From NCBI RefSeq assembly GCF_018129085.1, contig NZ_JAAGBB010000004.1, positions 62,001 to 126,000 of the forward strand: DNA of 64,000 nucleotides. The letters are read 5' to 3'. Below are positions 60,781 to 64,000 of this stretch, in pieces. Below the pieces are notes generated by a model. It did not search any database, was not told the DNA's origin, and saw only the letters and a program-made list of their open reading frames with translations. The stretch comes from Plastoroseomonas hellenica (GTDB taxonomy: Bacteria > Pseudomonadota > Alphaproteobacteria > Acetobacterales > Acetobacteraceae). Every line of letters begins with the position of its first letter. Positions within the stretch are counted from its first letter, which is position 1. The position numbers were made by a program, and so were the translations under genes.

Positions 60781-62094
60781 TCATACCTTGGGCCGGCCGA
60801 TGGAGTGATAGCGGAAGCCGGCCTCGCGCATCGCGACCGGATCCCAGACATTGCGCAGGTCGAGCACCACGTCGCCCCGCATCGCCGCCTTCAGCTTCTG
60901 CGGCGAGAGGGCACGGAACTCGTTCCATTCGGTCAACAGCACCACGGCATCCGCCCCCTCGGCGGCGCCCAGCGCATTGCCGGCGTAACGGACGCTGGCC
61001 GGCAGCGACTGCCGCGCAAACTCGCTCATCGCCGGATCGAAGGCGGCGAGCTTGGCCCCCGCGGCCGCCAGCAGCGGCAGCACCGTCAGTGACGGCGATT
61101 CCCGCATGTCGTCGGTCTCGGGCTTGAAGGTCAGGCCGAGCACCGCGATGGTCTTGCCGGCGACATCACCCCCGCAGGCCTCGATGACGCGCGCCGCCAT
61201 GGCTTCCTTGCGCGCCTCGTTCACCGCGACGGTGGCTTCCACCAGCCGCAGCGGGCGGCCGTAATCCTGCCCGGTGCGCGCGAAGGCCAGCGTGTCCTTC
61301 GGGAAGCAGGATCCGCCATAGCCCGGGCCGGGATGGAGGAACTTGCGTCCGATGCGGCCGTCGAGCCCGATGCCGCGCGCCACGTCATGCACATCGGCGC
61401 CGACCTTCTCGCAGAGATCGGCCACCTCGTTGATGAAGGTGATCTTCATCGCCAGGAAGGCATTGGCGGCATACTTGATCATCTCGGCGGTCTCGATCGC
61501 GGTCGCGACCACCGGTGTCTCGATGAGGTAGAGCGGGCGGTAGAGCCGCTTCAGCACCGCCTCGGCCCGCTCGGACTCGACGCCGATCACCACGCGGTCA
61601 GGCCGCATGAAATCGCCGATCGCATTGCCTTCGCGCAGGAATTCCGGATTGGAGGCCACATCGATCGTGAGGTCCGGCCGCGCCCGGCGGACGATCTCCC
61701 GCACCTGGGCACCAGTGCCGACCGGGACCGTCGACTTGGTGACCAGCACGGTCGGGCCGGTCAGCGCCCGCGCCACCTCCTCGGCCGCCGCGAAGACGTA
61801 AGTGAGGTCGGCATGGCCGTCGCCGCGCCGGGTCGGCGTGCCGACCGCGAGGAAGACCGCCTCCGCACCCCCGACCGCCTCAGCGAGATCGGTCGTGAAA
61901 TGCAACCTTCGGTCGTGGACATTGTCGGCGACCAGCTTCTCCAGCCCCGGCTCGTAGATCGGGATGCGGCCCGCCTGCAGCGCCTCGATCTTGGCCGGAT
62001 CCTTGTCGAGCACGATGACATCGTGCCCGAACTCGGCGAAGCAGGCACCGGAGACAAGGCCGACATAGCCGGCGCCGATCATGGTGATGCGCAT
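60781..62094 (-). CDS. ugd: UDP-glucose 6-dehydrogenase
   Basis: 437 residues; oxidises UDP-glucose to UDP-glucuronate with 2 NAD+. The Rossmann [10 protein letters not shown] is at the N-terminus, TVPVGTG follows, and the catalytic Cys263 is in [28 protein letters not shown] begins the UDP-binding domain. Probably works with the phosphohexomutase in exopolysaccharide or lipid decoration; GDP-mannose dehydrogenase is a less likely alternative. Confidence 0.92.
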   Translation of the reverse strand: MRITMIGAGYVGLVSGACFAEFGHDVIVLDKDPAKIEALQAGRIPIYEPGLEKLVADNVHDRRLHFTTDLAEAVGGAEAVFLAVGTPTRRGDGHADLTYVFAAAEEVARALTGPTVLVTKSTVPVGTGAQVREIVRRARPDLTIDVASNPEFLREGNAIGDFMRPDRVVIGVESERAEAVLKRLYRPLYLIETPVVATAIETAEMIKYAANAFLAMKITFINEVADLCEKVGADVHDVARGIGLDGRIGRKFLHPGPGYGGSCFPKDTLAFARTGQDYGRPLRLVEATVAVNEARKEAMAARVIEACGGDVAGKTIAVLGLTFKPETDDMRESPSLTVLPLLAAAGAKLAAFDPAMSEFARQSLPASVRYAGNALGAAEGADAVVLLTEWNEFRALSPQKLKAAMRGDVVLDLRNVWDPVAMREAGFRYHSIGRPKV

Positions 62095-62162
62095 CGCGTC
62101 AGTCCTTTCGTCCCGGGATCGCGAGCCATGGCCATGCCGGTTCCGCAGCCCAGGCGCAAGGG

Positions 62163-64000
62163 TCAGGCATGCGACGGTTCCGGGGGCAGCAGCGGCAGCA
62201 ACTTCTTGAGATCCTTCTCAGCCCGACACGCAAGATACCGTGGTTGCGTTTGCATCTCACCCAACGGAAAGGCCGTCAGCCCGATATCCTCGTAGACGCG
62301 GAGCAATTCCGGGCCGGTGCGCCAGAAGGCGGGATCGACACCCGCGCTCTCGCACAGGTCGCGGAACCGCCAGATCGCGGAAATTCGATCCCGCTCCTCT
62401 CCGGCGGGATCCCCGAGCGCCAGCCACACATCATCGCGCTTCACGAAAGCGAGACCGGCGCGGCCGGCATCCCCGAACACGGCGCCGTCCGCCATCTCCG
62501 GCGCCAGCGCGCCGAGGCCGCGCAGGCGCAGCCTGGTCTCGGCGTCGTAGGGCGTGGCCGCGCGCCGGGCGGGCCGGAGCAGGCGCAGCATCGCGACCAG
62601 CAGCAGCACCGCCGACAGCCCGACCGTAAAGCGCAGGGAATCCGGCGCCACCCCGGACAGCACCACCTGCCACCAGCTCGCATGCGAGATCGAGCTGTCA
62701 TAGGCAACGAGCGCCAGGGTGATGGCGCAGCCGGCAATGGCACCGAGCGCCAGCGTCGCCTCCCCCGACAAGGGTTCCCCGATCAGCCGCGCGATGCGGT
62801 AGAAGGCACCGCGCATCGCGGCCAGCAGGACGAAGACGGCCAGGAAGGCCCCCCAGAGCCACCAGGCCTCCCCGCGCAGCCACAGGATGGCGGCGCCGTT
62901 CAGCAGGAACAGGAGGCCGAGGATCCAGGCGATGCGCAGCCGGCGCAGCATGCCATAGCCGGTCACCAGCAGCAGCGACCCCACGACGGAGGCCGCGAAA
63001 TGCGAGGCGATGGCCGCCGTCGGACCGGCCCACTCCTCGATGATCGTCCCCTTCACCGGCAGCGCGCCGACGAAGATCAGGATGGCGCCGCCAAAGCCGA
63101 CGAGAGAGGCGAGCGCCGGCACCTCCAGCGCCTCGCTGCCACGGATATTGCCGGTCAGCCGCTCGAAGGCGGCGCGGCGCTGCGCCACCTCGAAGGCGGC
63201 GAAGAGGGCGCCAGCCACGAAGAGTGGGGCGATGTAGTAGTAGAGGCGGAACAACAGCAGCGCCCCCACCGCTTGGGACGGTGCCATGTAGGGCGACAGC
63301 GCCAGCAGCAGGAAGCCGTCGAAGACACCGATGCCCCCCGGCACGCTGGCCGCGATGCCGATCGTGTAGCCGGCGACATAGATGCCGAGGAACTTGACGA
63401 AGGTGAGGCCCTCGGCCTCCGGCAGCAGCGTGTAGAAGATCGCTGCCGTCACCGCGACATCGACGCTGGCGAGCGTCACCTGCGCCAGCGCCATCTTCAG
63501 GCCCGGCAACGCGATCTCGTGGCCGAAGATGCGGATGCTCGAAACCAGACGCGACGCCACGATATAGGCGATGACGATGCTCCAGAGCAGCAGAGCGATA
63601 CCGCGCATCGCGACATCCGGCACATGGTCGCGGAACCAGGGCAGGATGCCGGGCTCCACCATCAGCACCATGCCGCCGAGCGCGAAGCCGCCGAGCCCAT
63701 AGGTCAGGCTGGTGAAGGCGACGAGCTTCGCGATCTCGAGCGGCGTCAGCCCCCAGGCGGCGTAGAAGCGGTAGCGCACCGCCGCCCCCGAGACCGCGGC
63801 GAAGCCGAGATTGTGCGCCAGGGTATAGGAGACGAAGGAGGCGAGGGAGCTGCGCGCATAGCTCACGGGATGCCCGGCATAGACCGAGCCCAGCCGGTCG
63901 TAGATGGTCAGAACCGCGAAGGCGAGCAGCGTCCAGCCGGCAGCGATCCAGAGCGAGGCCGGCGGGATCGCCGCCAGCGCGTTCCGGATATCCGCGACCG
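62163..64000 (-). CDS. MprF/UPF0104-like membrane protein, short C-terminal domain; runs off window
   Basis: The frame continues to the right edge (upstream of 63866 it reads TIYDRLGSVYAGHPVSYARS, good family sequence), so the start is outside. About 12 helices of the lysylphosphatidylglycerol flippase type are visible (LASFVSYTLAHNLGFAAVSG, GGIGVFDGFLLLALSPY). The C-terminal part begins like the aminoacyl-lipid synthase (DUF2156) domain (DDVWLALGDPAG...IWRFRDLCESAG, RVYEDIGLTAFPLGE). It stops after about 130 residues, where family members have about 300. The end TQPRYLACRAEKDL looks unrelated, so the catalytic domain is probably truncated. Confidence 0.82.
   Translation of the reverse strand, partial: VADIRNALAAIPPASLWIAAGWTLLAFAVLTIYDRLGSVYAGHPVSYARSSLASFVSYTLAHNLGFAAVSGAAVRYRFYAAWGLTPLEIAKLVAFTSLTYGLGGFALGGMVLMVEPGILPWFRDHVPDVAMRGIALLLWSIVIAYIVASRLVSSIRIFGHEIALPGLKMALAQVTLASVDVAVTAAIFYTLLPEAEGLTFVKFLGIYVAGYTIGIAASVPGGIGVFDGFLLLALSPYMAPSQAVGALLLFRLYYYIAPLFVAGALFAAFEVAQRRAAFERLTGNIRGSEALEVPALASLVGFGGAILIFVGALPVKGTIIEEWAGPTAAIASHFAASVVGSLLLVTGYGMLRRLRIAWILGLLFLLNGAAILWLRGEAWWLWGAFLAVFVLLAAMRGAFYRIARLIGEPLSGEATLALGAIAGCAITLALVAYDSSISHASWWQVVLSGVAPDSLRFTVGLSAVLLLVAMLRLLRPARRAATPYDAETRLRLRGLGALAPEMADGAVFGDAGRAGLAFVKRDDVWLALGDPAGEERDRISAIWRFRDLCESAGVDPAFWRTGPELLRVYEDIGLTAFPLGEMQTQPRYLACRAEKDLKKLLPLLPPEPSHA

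Overview
The window is high-GC (roughly 70%) alphaproteobacterial chromosome. The style of the proteins suggests an Acetobacteraceae member (Roseomonas-like): several orphan Bug-type receptors, a urease operon, dense ATGA-coupled operons and Tat-like signal peptides. The genus is inferred; no rRNA, tRNA, CRISPR array, replication origin or intact transposase gene was seen.

Layout. 1-8.5 kb: Bug-family solute receptors, two amidohydrolase-2 enzymes, two serine beta-lactamase-like hydrolases, a LysR regulator, a DUF1127 protein and a PcaF-type thiolase. 8.5-14 kb: complete urease operon ureD-A-B-C-E-F-G on the minus strand, with a 199-bp MITE between ureD and ureA and a palindromic repeat between ureA and ureB. 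14.1-20.1 kb, divergent: ureidoglycolate lyase, PuuE-type allantoinase and a Liv-type ABC transporter with fused LivH-LivM permease. Together these could import a ureide, release urea and hydrolyse it. 20.2-24.7 kb: accessory patch with a frameshifted gene, a tandem pair of DUF1835/DUF3658 proteins, an unrecognised two-gene unit and a livF remnant. 24.6-33.6 kb: a nicotinate catabolism cluster of the reductive (Eubacterium-type) route: UPF0280 protein, 6-hydroxynicotinate reductase, fused molybdenum hydroxylase plus FAD subunit, MarR regulator and divergent enamidase operon.

33.6-47.6 kb: a DPNDPPG-repeat secreted protein, patatin, M3 peptidase, LLM flavoenzyme, then a sulfatase/phosphonate-hydrolase operon with two tandem peptide-type receptors and dppDFBC-like genes. 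47.7-64 kb: tartrate-dehydrogenase-like enzyme, methylglyoxal synthase, a LexA-like S24 protein, an exported isoaspartyl methyltransferase coupled to a membrane spermidine-synthase-like protein, an alpha/beta hydrolase whose N-terminus is built from an intergenic repeat, a DSD1-type aldolase, a YcaQ protein, small enzymes, a third Bug receptor, phosphomannomutase, UDP-glucose dehydrogenase and a C-terminally short MprF-like protein that runs off the window.

Most notable: the reductive nicotinate cluster whose UPF0280 gene seems to start with CTG in a CTGA junction; the MITE in the urease operon; two families of dispersed palindromic repeats, one of which has become coding; and the livF remnant that marks one side of the accessory patch.
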